A stretch of DNA of 64,000 bases from Lachnospiraceae bacterium (GCA_024403515.1 JAKSRS010000003.1:1-64000); one strand, 5' to 3'. Numbered from the stretch's first letter, positions 47,565-57,844 are shown. Numbers and translations are program-made. The notes: generated by a model from the sequence alone, not told the origin.

Positions 47565-49154
47565 ATGGAACGATTAAAACTGGTTTTAGTTGATGACGAA
47601 CCCATTCTTTTAAAGGGACTTATAAACACATATGACTGGGACAGTATGGGATTTGAAGTCGTTGGAACAGCTCAAAATGGAGAGCAGGCCATTGATGTAA
47701 TAAAAGAAGTAAAACCTCATGTTGTACTTACGGATATTAGAATGAAACAGATATCAGGTCTGGATGTGATTGAAAGTATCAGTAAAGAGGGACTTGATTG
47801 TCTTTTTATAGTTCTTAGCGCATATAGAGATTTTGAATACGCTCAGGCTGCCTGTGATCTGGGGGCTTTTGCTTATTTACTTAAACCCATAGAAGACGAC
47901 AAACTTCAGGAAACAATGATTAGCGCGTATAAAAGCGTTATGGATAAAATTAAAAGTAGCGAAAAATACGCTAACTGGGAGAACCTTGTAATGAAGGATT
48001 CTGCCAGCTTTCTTCAGGTTATCATCCAAAAGTATTTAAAAAATCAGATAACCTACGAGAAGATGGAAGATGTATTTAAAACGCTCAGCCAGCAGATTGA
48101 TAATGAAGACAGGTTCATCTCGTTAAATGTAAATATAGATTTGGCATATAAAATAACCAATGAAGTAGGCTATGAAGCCTCGAGATTTGCACTCATTCAG
48201 TTTCTTCAGGAAGCCATCGGTAAAAAGTATGATAACTGGCATTTTGAAGAAGAAAACGGTTCTTATATATTCATAATAAGAACCAAGGATAATGCAACAG
48301 TAAGAGAGATTCGTGATCTTTTGGAAGAAGCCAAAGAAAACCAGAAAAGTCCTATAGTTGCAGCAATATCAAAGCCATATAAAAATCTCGTTGGCATTTC
48401 CAAAAGCTATGAAGAAGCCTGCAGCCTGTTTTCTCCAATAAGTGAAAACGATGACGGACTTTTTACAGTAATGGGAGAGAGTATAGATAAATTGAATAGA
48501 AACAATTTTGCCGAGGATGAGATCCTAATCATCAATTCAGTAAGAAGAAATGATGCAAAAGGACTTAAAGAAGCATTTGTTAAATTTATTTATGCCCTTC
48601 CGGAAAAAGAAGATGTGCAGCATCAGTTAATGCACAAGATACTGGTTCAGACCGAAATGATGGTTGAAGAATCATATGGAATGACCGAGGAACTAAAAAA
48701 GCAGTTTAAAAGTTATTATTCAAATATGGATAGTCTTTCTTCTGCAAAAACCGTTGATGTATGCTATAAAATCTTAGGAAGTGCCATAGAAGAAAGACTG
48801 GCCCTTTCAGACTCGCCACTTGCACAAGGTGGAAAAGAATATATAAAGGATGCCCTTCTTTTTATCGATGAAAACCTTAATGATGAGGATTTATCGATTG
48901 TTTCAGTGGCTACACATGTATATCTTAACCCGGTATATTTCGGAAGAGTCTTTAAAGAAACAATGGGTATGTCATTTAAAAAATATCTGCTCAAATGCAG
49001 AATGGAAAAGGCCAAAGAAATTATTCGAAACAGCAGTGACAGTATAAGTTATATTTGTGATCAGATTGGAATAAGTAATCCATCCTACTTTGCTCATCTT
49101 TTTAAGGAATATACAGGAAAGTTACCAAGCGAATACAAAAAGGATTTTGAATAA
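47565..49154 (+). CDS. YesN-type response regulator with AraC DNA-binding domain
   Basis: A 529-residue two-component regulator. The receiver domain (about 1-120) has the acidic pair VDDEP, the phospho-acceptor Asp in VVLTDIRMKQISG (about residue 56) and Lys in YLLKPIEDD. A long middle region (about 140-415) resembles the variable sensory part of this class. The C-terminal AraC helix-turn-helix pair (about 425-529) reads LSIVSVATHVYLNPVYFGRV and CDQIGISNPSYFAHLFKEY. Its stop codon is directly followed by the kinase start, so the pair is coupled. Likely targets are the sugar transport and glucan genes downstream. Confidence 0.92.
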   Translation: MERLKLVLVDDEPILLKGLINTYDWDSMGFEVVGTAQNGEQAIDVIKEVKPHVVLTDIRMKQISGLDVIESISKEGLDCLFIVLSAYRDFEYAQAACDLGAFAYLLKPIEDDKLQETMISAYKSVMDKIKSSEKYANWENLVMKDSASFLQVIIQKYLKNQITYEKMEDVFKTLSQQIDNEDRFISLNVNIDLAYKITNEVGYEASRFALIQFLQEAIGKKYDNWHFEEENGSYIFIIRTKDNATVREIRDLLEEAKENQKSPIVAAISKPYKNLVGISKSYEEACSLFSPISENDDGLFTVMGESIDKLNRNNFAEDEILIINSVRRNDAKGLKEAFVKFIYALPEKEDVQHQLMHKILVQTEMMVEESYGMTEELKKQFKSYYSNMDSLSSAKTVDVCYKILGSAIEERLALSDSPLAQGGKEYIKDALLFIDENLNDEDLSIVSVATHVYLNPVYFGRVFKETMGMSFKKYLLKCRMEKAKEIIRNSSDSISYICDQIGISNPSYFAHLFKEYTGKLPSEYKKDFE

Positions 49155-50939
49155 ATGAGAGAAAAAAGAAAAATATCAGGCTTCCAAAAGAAGTATTTAG
49201 TTTATACACTTACACTCCTTTTTGTTGCTTTATTATTTACCAGTGTTGGTATTACCGGATATATGTATAAAAATCAGACATCCATTATTACGGACAAATA
49301 TGCTTTCTATAATGAAAAAGCAGGTATTTCACTGGATTCTTTGTACCATAAAACTGAAGAAGTAACAGCTGACTGTATCGTAAACAATATGGTTCAGGGA
49401 AGTTTAAGTTCTGCAGGGTTATCAGACGTAGAAAAAAACTCTTTGAGTAAGTATTTCGCTTACATGAATCTTGATGATATATCAGAGTACTGTTATGTAG
49501 ATAACAAGAAGAATGTCTATACGCGTTCTTATACCAAGCTTTCCTATAATACTTTTTCAACCAGTGGTTTTATAGATAAGCTGGGTGATTCTTATGCAAA
49601 AACAATCTGGTTTGTAAGTGAAGATAAGCTTTTTGGAACAAATGAAAAATCCCTATACATAGGAAGAAAGGTTCACAGCCAGAATTATGCTCAGAAAGTG
49701 GGATATCTCTTCATTAAGATGAATCCTGAATTTTTAAAGGGCCTTATGGATGTTGACAACAGCTACTCAAGTGATGTTGCAACAGGAATAATTGATCCGG
49801 ATGGCTATATTGTAGCAACTAGCTATCCTGATTCTTTTGAACTTAGTAAAAAAGCGGAAGATGAATTGAGACTTGCGGCAGCAGTCGAAGAAGCCGGACC
49901 AATTGTAAAGAATAAGAGTATAAGTGGAGGAAAGCTTTTTGTTTACAGACAAAAAGAAAGTGGATTCTCCTTCTTTACTATTATTCCGGATTCTACTTTT
50001 TATAAGGGCCTCAACAATCTTTACAAGGTACTTGCAATCATCTATCTTGTAGCGATTATATGCGCGGTTTTACTTAGTATTTACATGAGTAATATGATAA
50101 CAAGACCCATAAGAGTACTTAACCAGGCAATGGAAGAATTCAATGGTGATGATTTTGGCCACATTATTGAATTAAATACAAACACAGAGCTCGATAACAT
50201 TGGTAAAGCCTACAATGAACTTTTGGACAAAATTAAATCATTGCTTGAAGAAGTAAAGGCTCAGCAAAAGGAGTTAAGGCACGGAGAACTTAACATGCTA
50301 ATCTCTCAGATTAACCCTCACTTTATTTATAACACTTTGGATACTATCTATATGCTTGCAAGAATTAACAAAGAAGAGACTACCATGAAGATGATTCAGG
50401 CATTGTCTAAGTATCTGAGGCTTTCACTTAGCAAAGGAAGTGAAATAGTTACCCTTGAAGATGAACTTGAAAATGTAAAAAGCTATATGCAGATCCAGCA
50501 GATTAGAAACGAAAATCTATTCACCTATTCTGTTGGCTGTGATGTGGATCCTAAAAAAACATACATATTAAAGTTAATTTTGCAGCCAATTGTAGAAAAT
50601 GCAATAAAGTATGGTTTTTGCGATATATACGAAGGCGGAAAGATAGATATTAAGATTTGGGAAGAAAGTAAAATGCTGGTTCTTTCCGTGTATAACAGTG
50701 GAAAATCCATTGATGAAGATAAGGCAACGTTAATCAATTCACTTAAGAACAAACCTATTCTTGAGGGAAAAACAGCAATACTTCCTAATGAAAAGAACGG
50801 ATACGGAATATATAACGTCCTTACCAGACTCAGACTGATGTATGGAGAAGACATTGAATTTATGTTTAAACCCGAAGAAGATGGAACGTCCTGCATAATC
50901 AAAATTCCAAAGGAAAGTGTAAGAAATGAAGAAGGCTAA
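49155..50939 (+). CDS. YesM-type sensor histidine kinase
   Basis: A 594-residue membrane kinase of the His_kinase/LytS-YesM class. The first membrane segment (about 14-35) and the second (about 290-312: VLAIIYLVAIICAVLLSIY) enclose a large extracellular sensor domain. A HAMP domain follows, then the phospho-acceptor motif ISQINPHFIYNTLDTIYML (His about 390) and the HATPase with QPIVENAIKYGF and GYGIYNVLTRL. The 3' end overlaps the start of a solute-binding lipoprotein gene by 14 bases, which suggests the lipoprotein is part of the sensing unit. Confidence 0.93.
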   Translation: MREKRKISGFQKKYLVYTLTLLFVALLFTSVGITGYMYKNQTSIITDKYAFYNEKAGISLDSLYHKTEEVTADCIVNNMVQGSLSSAGLSDVEKNSLSKYFAYMNLDDISEYCYVDNKKNVYTRSYTKLSYNTFSTSGFIDKLGDSYAKTIWFVSEDKLFGTNEKSLYIGRKVHSQNYAQKVGYLFIKMNPEFLKGLMDVDNSYSSDVATGIIDPDGYIVATSYPDSFELSKKAEDELRLAAAVEEAGPIVKNKSISGGKLFVYRQKESGFSFFTIIPDSTFYKGLNNLYKVLAIIYLVAIICAVLLSIYMSNMITRPIRVLNQAMEEFNGDDFGHIIELNTNTELDNIGKAYNELLDKIKSLLEEVKAQQKELRHGELNMLISQINPHFIYNTLDTIYMLARINKEETTMKMIQALSKYLRLSLSKGSEIVTLEDELENVKSYMQIQQIRNENLFTYSVGCDVDPKKTYILKLILQPIVENAIKYGFCDIYEGGKIDIKIWEESKMLVLSVYNSGKSIDEDKATLINSLKNKPILEGKTAILPNEKNGYGIYNVLTRLRLMYGEDIEFMFKPEEDGTSCIIKIPKESVRNEEG

Positions 50940-52212
50940 AAAAATAATAGTAAAGACAGCTTTAGTCTTTCTTTTGACTATGCTGTCTGCTTGTGGAAAA
51001 AAAGATGTAGTAGAGGAAAAAGAAGAGACCTCACAAGTTATAAAGATTCCGGTTATCTTTACAGTTGACCCAACGACAGGTAAGAAAAACAATTATGAGC
51101 TTGCGGCCGCATTTAATGAGGCATACGAAGGTAAATATTATCTTGATGTTTCCTGGGTACTTGAGACTGAAGAAGAATACCGTCAAAATCTTAGAAGAAT
51201 GAATGTTACTGATACTTTGCCCGCAATTATTTATGATGTGTGCACAGTACCTTCTTTTTACAAGATGATGGTTGAGGATGAAAGAATTGAAAATCTGACT
51301 CCTTATATTGAAAGTGACCCGGAGTGGAAGGAAATGATAGAACCTGCAGTTTTAAAAGGGTGTACCTACGAAAATGGAAATATCTATCTGGGCCCCATAT
51401 CGACTGCTGCTTTCACATGCTCAGGAATGTTTTGGAATGAAGATCTTTTCAGGGCAGCAGGAATAGAGGAATTTCCGAAGACCTGGAGTGATTTTTGGAA
51501 GGTGTGCGACAAGCTTGATGCCAAAGGAATTATTCCTTTAGCTCTTCATACAGAGGGTACCGGCTGGGCACCTATGCTAATTAGTACAGCTTCAATTGCA
51601 GATACTGATGAGGGACTTGCCTTCATGAGGGAAGTACTTCCCGATACATATGACACCAAATCAGGAAGAAAGCTTGTTACAAACATTCAGAAATTATTTC
51701 AATATACGACAAAGGATGCGATTCACTCGGACTATGATGTTGCGTACAGTAATTTCTTTACCGGCACAGCAGCAATGATTCCAAACGGATACTGGATGAT
51801 AGATCAGGTCCCGGAAAAGTGGAATGACAGAGTAAGGTTTTCGGCATTCCCTGAAAATACAATGGTCGCCTCCCCTGAAACCTTTGGCTGGGCTATAGTT
51901 TCGTCCTACAGTGATGAAATTAAAGAGGCAGCAGTAGAGTTTCTTAAATTCAGAACCCGGTTTAATAAGGGAGAAAAAGAAAACTTTTTTGCAAAAGAAA
52001 GTAATCAGACAGAGGGTCTTTATAAGGATTATATGCATGCTTTTGAATCGGTAGAAAGAATAGTTCCAAACTATCAGGTAAAGTGGAATTCAATATTGCA
52101 GGAAAAGACGCTTGGAAAAGCACTTGCACTTACAGCGGATAATTCAATAAGTCCGGATGAATTCATAGATATGATGAATGAAAGTGTGATTGAATATAAT
52201 AAGGAACAATAA
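50926..52212 (+). CDS. Family 1 solute-binding lipoprotein coupled to the kinase
   Basis: A 428-residue carbohydrate-type extracellular solute-binding protein. The N-terminal signal peptide has lipobox MLSACGKKD, so it is lipid anchored. Family features are PVIFTVDPTTGKKNNYELAA, then FWNEDLFRAAGIEEFPKTWS, and AAMIPNGYWMIDQVPEKWND. No permease genes follow directly: a terminator ends the transcript and the next operon has its own binding protein. Together with the 14-base overlap with the kinase gene, this suggests a sensory binding protein that presents sugar to the kinase. A role as an alternative binding protein for the downstream permeases is equally possible. Confidence 0.85.
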   Translation: MKKAKKIIVKTALVFLLTMLSACGKKDVVEEKEETSQVIKIPVIFTVDPTTGKKNNYELAAAFNEAYEGKYYLDVSWVLETEEEYRQNLRRMNVTDTLPAIIYDVCTVPSFYKMMVEDERIENLTPYIESDPEWKEMIEPAVLKGCTYENGNIYLGPISTAAFTCSGMFWNEDLFRAAGIEEFPKTWSDFWKVCDKLDAKGIIPLALHTEGTGWAPMLISTASIADTDEGLAFMREVLPDTYDTKSGRKLVTNIQKLFQYTTKDAIHSDYDVAYSNFFTGTAAMIPNGYWMIDQVPEKWNDRVRFSAFPENTMVASPETFGWAIVSSYSDEIKEAAVEFLKFRTRFNKGEKENFFAKESNQTEGLYKDYMHAFESVERIVPNYQVKWNSILQEKTLGKALALTADNSISPDEFIDMMNESVIEYNKEQ

Positions 52213-52230
52213 AAAATATAGGATAAAAAT

Positions 52231-52325
52231 GTATGATTTTTGCGAGACGGCTTCGGTCGTCTCGTTTTTTAATGCAAAAAAACCAAGAAGGCGGATATAG
52301 TTTTTTGCATTGTTGGTTGAATAAT
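52231..52325 (+). promoter_or_regulatory. Regulatory region of the sugar transporter operon with shared T-rich motif
   Basis: GTATGATTTTTG (52231-52242) is followed by AATGCAAAAAA (52271-52281) and TTTTTTGCATT (52301-52311), an 11-bp inverted repeat with a 19-bp spacer. The right arm continues into TGAATAAT (52318-52325) and matches the extended motif upstream of the regulator gene (47485-47514). A separate palindrome AGCTGA/TCAGCT (52367-52386) lies nearer the start codon. Binding by the YesN-like regulator is inference. Confidence 0.5.
52242..52268 (+). terminator. Terminator of the regulator-kinase-lipoprotein operon
   Basis: The stem CGAGACG/CGTCTCG with loop GCTTCGGT is followed by six T. 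Confidence 0.9.
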
Positions 52326-52423
52326 TGCTATTTGGTGTAAGAAATTTGTTGTTAATATATGCACATAGCTGAAGCAAACGTCAGCTGATTATGAAAAAGT
52401 ATTTCGAAAAAGGAGAACAAAAA

Positions 52424-53794
52424 ATGAAAAACACAAAGCGTCTTGCAGCACTTGGTATGGCTGCATTGATGTCATTAAGCCTTTTAGCCGGTTGTGGGGA
52501 TAAGGTTGAGACTTCAGTTTCTGAAACAAGCAAAGAAGCAAACACAGAAGCTTCTGCAGAAGTTAAGGAAGAAGTTAAGGTTGATGGAGCTAATGGTTCT
52601 GTTTACTACTTAAACTTCAAGCCTGAACAGGATGAACAGTGGAAAGCACTTGCTGCTGAATACACAGCACAGACAGGTGTAGAAGTTGCAGTTGTAACTG
52701 CTGCTTCAGGTAACTATGAAACAACACTTATGAGTGAAATGGGTAAGAGCGGTGCTCCTACAATGTTCCAGGTAAACGGACCTGTTGGTTTAGCTAACTG
52801 GAAAGATTATTGCTACGATTTAAAGGATTCACAGGTATACGGTGAACTTACAAGTGACGGATTTGCTCTTAAGAGCGATGATTCAGTTTTAGGTATCGCA
52901 TACGTTATCGAATCATATGGTTTAATCTGCAACAAGACATTACTTGCTACAGCTGGTTATTCAGTTGATGACATCAAGTCATTCGCAGATTTAAAGAAGG
53001 TTGCTGAAGATATCACAGCTCGTAAAGATGAACTTGGATTCGCAGCTTTCTCATCAGCTGGTATGGACGGATCTTCAGACTGGAGATTTAAGACACACCT
53101 TGCAAACCTTCCTCTTTACTTTGAGTATCAGCAGGATGGTATCGGAACAACAACAGCTATTAAGGGATCATTCCTTGATAACTACCGTAATATGTGGGAT
53201 TTATATGTAAATAACAGTACTTGCGAAGGTAAGGACCTTGCAGCTAAGACTGGTGATGACTCTAGAAACGAATTTTTAAACAAAGAAGCAGTATTCTTCC
53301 AGAATGGTTCTTGGGAATACGGCAACCTCGTTGGTGATGGTAAGTTTACAGATGATGATCTTCAGATGATTCCTATCTACGTTGGAGCAGGAGATGAAGC
53401 TAATCAGGGTCTTTGCACAGGTACAGAAAACTACTGGTGTGTAAACAAAGAAGCTAAGGCTGAAGATATCCAGGCAACACTTGATTTCTTATACTGGGTA
53501 GTTTCTTCTGAAAGAGGAACAGCAGCTATGGCAGACGAAATGAACTTCGTAATTCCTTTCAAGAACGCTAAAGAATCTTCTAACCTCTTTGTAAAGCAGG
53601 ATAGAGAATATACAGCAGCTGGTAAGTTACCTGTATCTTGGAACTTCCCTACAATGCCTTCAGAAGAATGGAAGAATGGCGTTGGTCAGGCACTTACAGC
53701 ATACGCAGCTGATTCAACAGATGACAACTGGTCAGCAGTTGTAGATGCATTCGTAAACGGATGGGCAGCTGAATACGCTTTATTAGAGCAGTAA
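52424..53794 (+). CDS. Maltodextrin-type ABC transporter substrate-binding lipoprotein
   Basis: A 456-residue sugar-binding protein of family 1. The signal peptide ends in lipobox SLLAGCGDK, followed by a Ser/Glu/Thr-rich linker, then the two-lobed binding domain (PEQDEQWKALAAEYTAQTGV near residue 60). Start: ATG at 52424 with GGAG 8 bases upstream; an ATG at 52391 lacks such a site. It heads the transport operon next to glucan phosphorylase and glucanotransferase, so malto-oligosaccharides are the likely ligand (inference from context). Codon use is visibly different from the neighbouring regulator genes and looks optimised, which suggests high expression. Confidence 0.88.
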   Translation: MKNTKRLAALGMAALMSLSLLAGCGDKVETSVSETSKEANTEASAEVKEEVKVDGANGSVYYLNFKPEQDEQWKALAAEYTAQTGVEVAVVTAASGNYETTLMSEMGKSGAPTMFQVNGPVGLANWKDYCYDLKDSQVYGELTSDGFALKSDDSVLGIAYVIESYGLICNKTLLATAGYSVDDIKSFADLKKVAEDITARKDELGFAAFSSAGMDGSSDWRFKTHLANLPLYFEYQQDGIGTTTAIKGSFLDNYRNMWDLYVNNSTCEGKDLAAKTGDDSRNEFLNKEAVFFQNGSWEYGNLVGDGKFTDDDLQMIPIYVGAGDEANQGLCTGTENYWCVNKEAKAEDIQATLDFLYWVVSSERGTAAMADEMNFVIPFKNAKESSNLFVKQDREYTAAGKLPVSWNFPTMPSEEWKNGVGQALTAYAADSTDDNWSAVVDAFVNGWAAEYALLEQ

Positions 53795-53816
53795 TTAATA
53801 ATTGGTAATTGTCACA

Positions 53817-53850
53817 TGGCGGACAGGGTCCTCTGTCCGCCAAAATTTTT
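53817..53850 (+). terminator. Intercistronic hairpin after the sugar-binding protein gene
   Basis: The stem TGGCGGACAG/CTGTCCGCCA (53817-53842) is followed by AAAATTTTT, just before the Shine-Dalgarno site of the first permease gene. It probably reduces permease expression relative to the binding protein, by partial termination or 3' end protection. Confidence 0.75.
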
Positions 53851-53862
53851 GGAGGTAAAAAC

Positions 53863-54714
53863 ATGGAGAAGGCATTAAAGAAAAGCGCACCTATTTTCGT
53901 TCTTCCCACTTTGGTAGCATTTATTATTGGGTTTATTATTCCATTTGGCCAGGGATTGTACTTGTCTTTTTGTAAGTTTACAACTGTATCCAACGCTAAG
54001 TGGGTTGGGATTGGTAACTACAAATATGCATTTTCAGATCCTTCTTTTGGTCGTTCATTTATTTTCACTGTAATGTTTGCAGTAGTATCAATCGTACTTA
54101 TTAACTTATTCGCATTTACACTTGCAGTATTACTTACACAGAATTTAAAAGGAACAAATATCTTCAGAACTGTATTTTTTATGCCTAACCTTATTGGTGG
54201 TATTGTTCTTGGTTATATTTGGCAGATTCTTATTAACTGTCTTTTAACAATAATCAAAGAGCCCCTTTTAGCATTAAATTCCAAAGCAGGCTACTGGGGT
54301 CTTATCATCCTTATGTGCTGGCAGCAGATAGGTTACATGATGATTATCTATATTGCCGGTCTTCAGAATGTTCCCGATTCACTTATTGAAGCAGCCAGTA
54401 TTGACGGAGCAACAAAATGGCAGACACTATTCAAAATTAAAATTCCTATGGTAATGTCATCCATTACAGTTTGCGTATTTTTAACACTCACTAACTCATT
54501 TAAGTTATTTGACCAGAACCTTGCATTAACAGGTGGTGATCCTAACCACTCAACAGAAATGATGGCACTTAATATTTACCAGACATTTTATGCACGTTCA
54601 GGAAATCAGTGGAAGGGCTATGGACAAGCCAAGGCAGTTATCTTCTGTGTACTTGTAATCTTTATTTCACTCTTCCAGCTTAAAGCTACCAGATCAAAGG
54701 AGGTACAGCAGTAA
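53863..54714 (+). CDS. Sugar ABC transporter permease, MalF/UgpA type
   Basis: A 283-residue membrane protein with six membrane segments. The coupling motif EAASIDGATKWQTLFKIKIP (about residue 180) is the EAA loop that contacts the ATPase. GGAGG lies 7 bases before the ATG at 53863; longer frames reach back through the hairpin and are rejected. Its stop overlaps the start of the second permease (TAATG). Confidence 0.93.
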   Translation: MEKALKKSAPIFVLPTLVAFIIGFIIPFGQGLYLSFCKFTTVSNAKWVGIGNYKYAFSDPSFGRSFIFTVMFAVVSIVLINLFAFTLAVLLTQNLKGTNIFRTVFFMPNLIGGIVLGYIWQILINCLLTIIKEPLLALNSKAGYWGLIILMCWQQIGYMMIIYIAGLQNVPDSLIEAASIDGATKWQTLFKIKIPMVMSSITVCVFLTLTNSFKLFDQNLALTGGDPNHSTEMMALNIYQTFYARSGNQWKGYGQAKAVIFCVLVIFISLFQLKATRSKEVQQ

Positions 54715-55556
54715 TGAAAAAGAAAAACTCAATCGGAAGCGCTGTATTGTCAACGATCTTAAGTATACTTTCACTTTTATGGGTATATCCCGTAATTATG
54801 ATTCTTTTAAACTCTTTAAAGAAAGAATCATCCATTAGTACCGGTACAGTATTTATCTTACCCAATAAAGAATCATTTGTTGGACTTGAAAACTATATTG
54901 ATGCTATTAATTCCAAAGGATTTTTGCAAAGTTTAGGTTACAGCTTATTTATCACTGTAACATCAGTACTTGCAATTCTTGTCTTCTGTTCAATGTGTGC
55001 ATGGTATATCACCAGAATTGAAAGTACCTTTTCAAAGGCATTGTACTATTTATTTGTTTTTTCAATGGTAGTACCTTTCCAGATGGTAATGTATACACTT
55101 TCACAGACAGCAGACAGACTTCATTTGAATACACCCTGGAATATCTGGATCATTTATCTTGGATTCGGAGCAGGTCTTGCAGTATTTATGTTCTGCGGAT
55201 TTGTTAAGTCTATTCCTGTTGAAATAGAAGAAGCCGCTTTAATTGACGGTTGTAATCCGGTACAGACTTTCTTCAAAATAGATTTTCACATGCTTTCATC
55301 TACAATGGTTTCAGTAGGTATTCTTGAAGCAATGTGGGTATGGAACGATTACCTTCTTCCTACCCTTGTACTTGATATTAAAAAATACAAGACAATCCCT
55401 ATGCTAATTCAGTATTTCCGTGGAAGCTACGGAAGAGTAGAAATGGGACCTATGATGGCATGTATTATGCTTACAATTATTCCTATTATTGTTATTTATT
55501 TAAGCGGCCAGAAGTACATCATTAAAGGTGTGGCTTCAGGTGCGGTTAAAGGTTAA
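54714..55556 (+). CDS. Sugar ABC transporter permease, MalG/UgpE type
   Basis: The partner permease (280 residues, six membrane segments) with the EAA loop EEAALIDGCNPVQTFFKIDF. AAGGAGGT lies inside the preceding gene, 9 bases before the ATG. No ATPase gene follows in the operon, so the pair must use an ATPase encoded elsewhere, as MsmK-type shared ATPases do in other Firmicutes. Confidence 0.93.
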   Translation: MKKKNSIGSAVLSTILSILSLLWVYPVIMILLNSLKKESSISTGTVFILPNKESFVGLENYIDAINSKGFLQSLGYSLFITVTSVLAILVFCSMCAWYITRIESTFSKALYYLFVFSMVVPFQMVMYTLSQTADRLHLNTPWNIWIIYLGFGAGLAVFMFCGFVKSIPVEIEEAALIDGCNPVQTFFKIDFHMLSSTMVSVGILEAMWVWNDYLLPTLVLDIKKYKTIPMLIQYFRGSYGRVEMGPMMACIMLTIIPIIVIYLSGQKYIIKGVASGAVKG

Positions 55557-55586
55557 AAATTATTCCATAAATAAAGGAGAGAATTA

Positions 55587-57842
55587 ATGACCCTTAATGA
55601 AATTCTTACATCTAAGTTAAATAAAGAAATCAAAGAGGCCTCAGACACTGAAATATATTTTGCTTTATTAGACTACGTAAAGGAGCTTTCTGCGACAAAG
55701 AAATCAACTAAAGAATCAAAAAAGAAAATTTATTATGTTTCAGCAGAATTTTTGATTGGAAAGCTTCTTTCAAACAATCTTATAAATCTTGGCATTTACG
55801 ATGAAGTAAATAAGCTTCTTTCTGATAATGGAAAGTCACTTGCCCAGATAGAGGAAATAGAGCCTGAACCTTCACTTGGAAATGGCGGTCTTGGAAGATT
55901 AGCAGCATGCTTTTTGGATTCAATGGCTAGCCTTGGCCTTAAGGGAGATGGAGTGGGTATCAACTACCACTTAGGCTTATTTAAGCAGGAATTTGAAAAT
56001 AATCTTCAGAAAGAAACACCCAATCCCTGGATTGAAGATAAAAGCTGGCTTAATAAGACAGACGTTTCATACCCCGTAGAATTCGGTAACTTAAAATTAA
56101 ATGCAAGAATGTATGATATTGATGTTACCGGATATGAAAATGGAACAAACAAGCTTCATTTATTTGATGTAGATTCTTCAGACGAGTCTATAGTTAAAGA
56201 CGGAATTTCTTTTGACAAAACTGATATTGCTAAAAACATAACCTTATTCTTATATCCCGATGATTCAGATGAACTTGGAAGACAGCTAAGAATTTATCAG
56301 GAATACTTCATGGTAAGCTGCGGTGCGCAGTTAATTATCGATGAATGCGTAAACAGAGGATCTGATCTTCACGATTTATATGAATATGCCGCAGTTCAGA
56401 TTAATGATACACACCCTACAATGATTATCCCTGAGCTTATCAGACTTTTAACTTTTAAGGGAATTTCAATGGATGAGGCAATTGAAATTACATCCAAGAC
56501 CTGTGCTTATACAAACCATACAATTCTGGCAGAAGCCCTTGAAAAATGGCCTATGGAATATCTTGAAAAAGTAGTTCCTTCAATAGTTCCGATTATCAAG
56601 GAACTCGACAAGAGAATAAAGGCAAAATACAAGGATGAAAAGGTTGCTATCATCGATTCAAACAACACTGTTCATATGGCACATATTGATATTCATTATG
56701 GCTACAGTGTAAACGGAGTTGCATCTTTACATACAGAAATTTTGAAAAACTCTGAGCTTAATCACTTCTATAAGCTCTATCCAGAGAAATTCAATAATAA
56801 GACAAACGGTATTACATTCCGAAGATGGCTACTTCACTGTAATCCTGCTTTAGCAGCTCTTTTGGATGAAAGCATCAGTACAGGCTACAGAAAAGATGCC
56901 AATGAACTTGAGAAGCTCTTAAAATACATTGACGACGATGCTTTTATTGAAAAGCTTTTGAATGTAAAAAGAGAAAACAAGGTTGAATTATGCAACTACC
57001 TTAAGGAAACACAGGGAATAGTCATAGATCCTGACAGTATTTTTGATACACAGATTAAAAGACTTCACGAATATAAGCGTCAGCAGATGAATGCATTATA
57101 TGTCATAAGAAAGTATCTTGAAATCAAGGCAGGAGCTAAGGTTGACAGACCCATAACAATTATCTTTGGCGCTAAGGCAGCACCTGCGTATGTGATTGCT
57201 AAAGACATTATTCACTTAATCTTATGCTTACAGGAACTTATCAACAATGATCCTCAGGTAAGTCCTTATCTTAAGGTTGTTATGGTTGAAAACTATAATG
57301 TTACAATGGCAGGAAAACTCATTCCTGCAACAGATATTTCTGAGCAGATTTCACTCGCATCCAAGGAAGCATCCGGAACAGGTAACATGAAATTCATGTT
57401 AAACGGTGCAGTAACTCTTGGAACAGAGGATGGAGCTAATGTTGAAATTCACGAATTAGTAGGGGATGACAACATATTCATCTTTGGTGAGGAAAGCGAA
57501 ACAGTAATCAAACACTATGAAAATGCTGATTATGTTTCCAAGAAGTTCTACGAAGAAGACGAAACAATTAAAAAGTGCGTAGACTTTATCACTTCCAAGG
57601 AGCTTTTAAAGATTGGTAAGAAGGAAAATCTTGAAAGACTTCAAAAAGAACTCATTAATAAAGACTGGTTTATGACCCTTCTCGATTTTGAGTCTTACTG
57701 CGCTAAGAAGGAAGAAATATATAAGGCCTACGAAGACAGAAAATCATTTGCAAACAAGATGATTGTAAACATTGCCAAGGCAGGTTACTTCTCATCTGAC
57801 AGAACTATTGCTGAATACAATAAAGATATCTGGAGAGCTTAG
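55587..57842 (+). CDS. glgP: Glycogen/maltodextrin phosphorylase (GT35)
   Basis: A pyridoxal-phosphate enzyme that releases glucose 1-phosphate from alpha-1,4-glucans (751 residues, slightly shorter than the ~800 of E. coli GlgP/MalP). It shows [20 protein letters not shown] near residues 90-109 and the PLP-lysine region [15 protein letters not shown], followed by [30 protein letters not shown] is also characteristic. It works in the cytoplasm on imported malto-oligosaccharides or on glycogen. It follows the permeases by 30 bases with AAGGAGAG before the ATG and precedes malQ by 2 bases. Confidence 0.96.
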   Translation: MTLNEILTSKLNKEIKEASDTEIYFALLDYVKELSATKKSTKESKKKIYYVSAEFLIGKLLSNNLINLGIYDEVNKLLSDNGKSLAQIEEIEPEPSLGNGGLGRLAACFLDSMASLGLKGDGVGINYHLGLFKQEFENNLQKETPNPWIEDKSWLNKTDVSYPVEFGNLKLNARMYDIDVTGYENGTNKLHLFDVDSSDESIVKDGISFDKTDIAKNITLFLYPDDSDELGRQLRIYQEYFMVSCGAQLIIDECVNRGSDLHDLYEYAAVQINDTHPTMIIPELIRLLTFKGISMDEAIEITSKTCAYTNHTILAEALEKWPMEYLEKVVPSIVPIIKELDKRIKAKYKDEKVAIIDSNNTVHMAHIDIHYGYSVNGVASLHTEILKNSELNHFYKLYPEKFNNKTNGITFRRWLLHCNPALAALLDESISTGYRKDANELEKLLKYIDDDAFIEKLLNVKRENKVELCNYLKETQGIVIDPDSIFDTQIKRLHEYKRQQMNALYVIRKYLEIKAGAKVDRPITIIFGAKAAPAYVIAKDIIHLILCLQELINNDPQVSPYLKVVMVENYNVTMAGKLIPATDISEQISLASKEASGTGNMKFMLNGAVTLGTEDGANVEIHELVGDDNIFIFGEESETVIKHYENADYVSKKFYEEDETIKKCVDFITSKELLKIGKKENLERLQKELINKDWFMTLLDFESYCAKKEEIYKAYEDRKSFANKMIVNIAKAGYFSSDRTIAEYNKDIWRA

Positions 57843-57844
57843 TT

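Noticed and set aside
52367..52386. A catabolite-repression (cre) site in the palindrome before the sugar-binding protein gene
   Set aside because: The AGCTGA/TCAGCT palindrome does not fit the cre consensus at its central positions; it is kept only as an unspecified inverted repeat.
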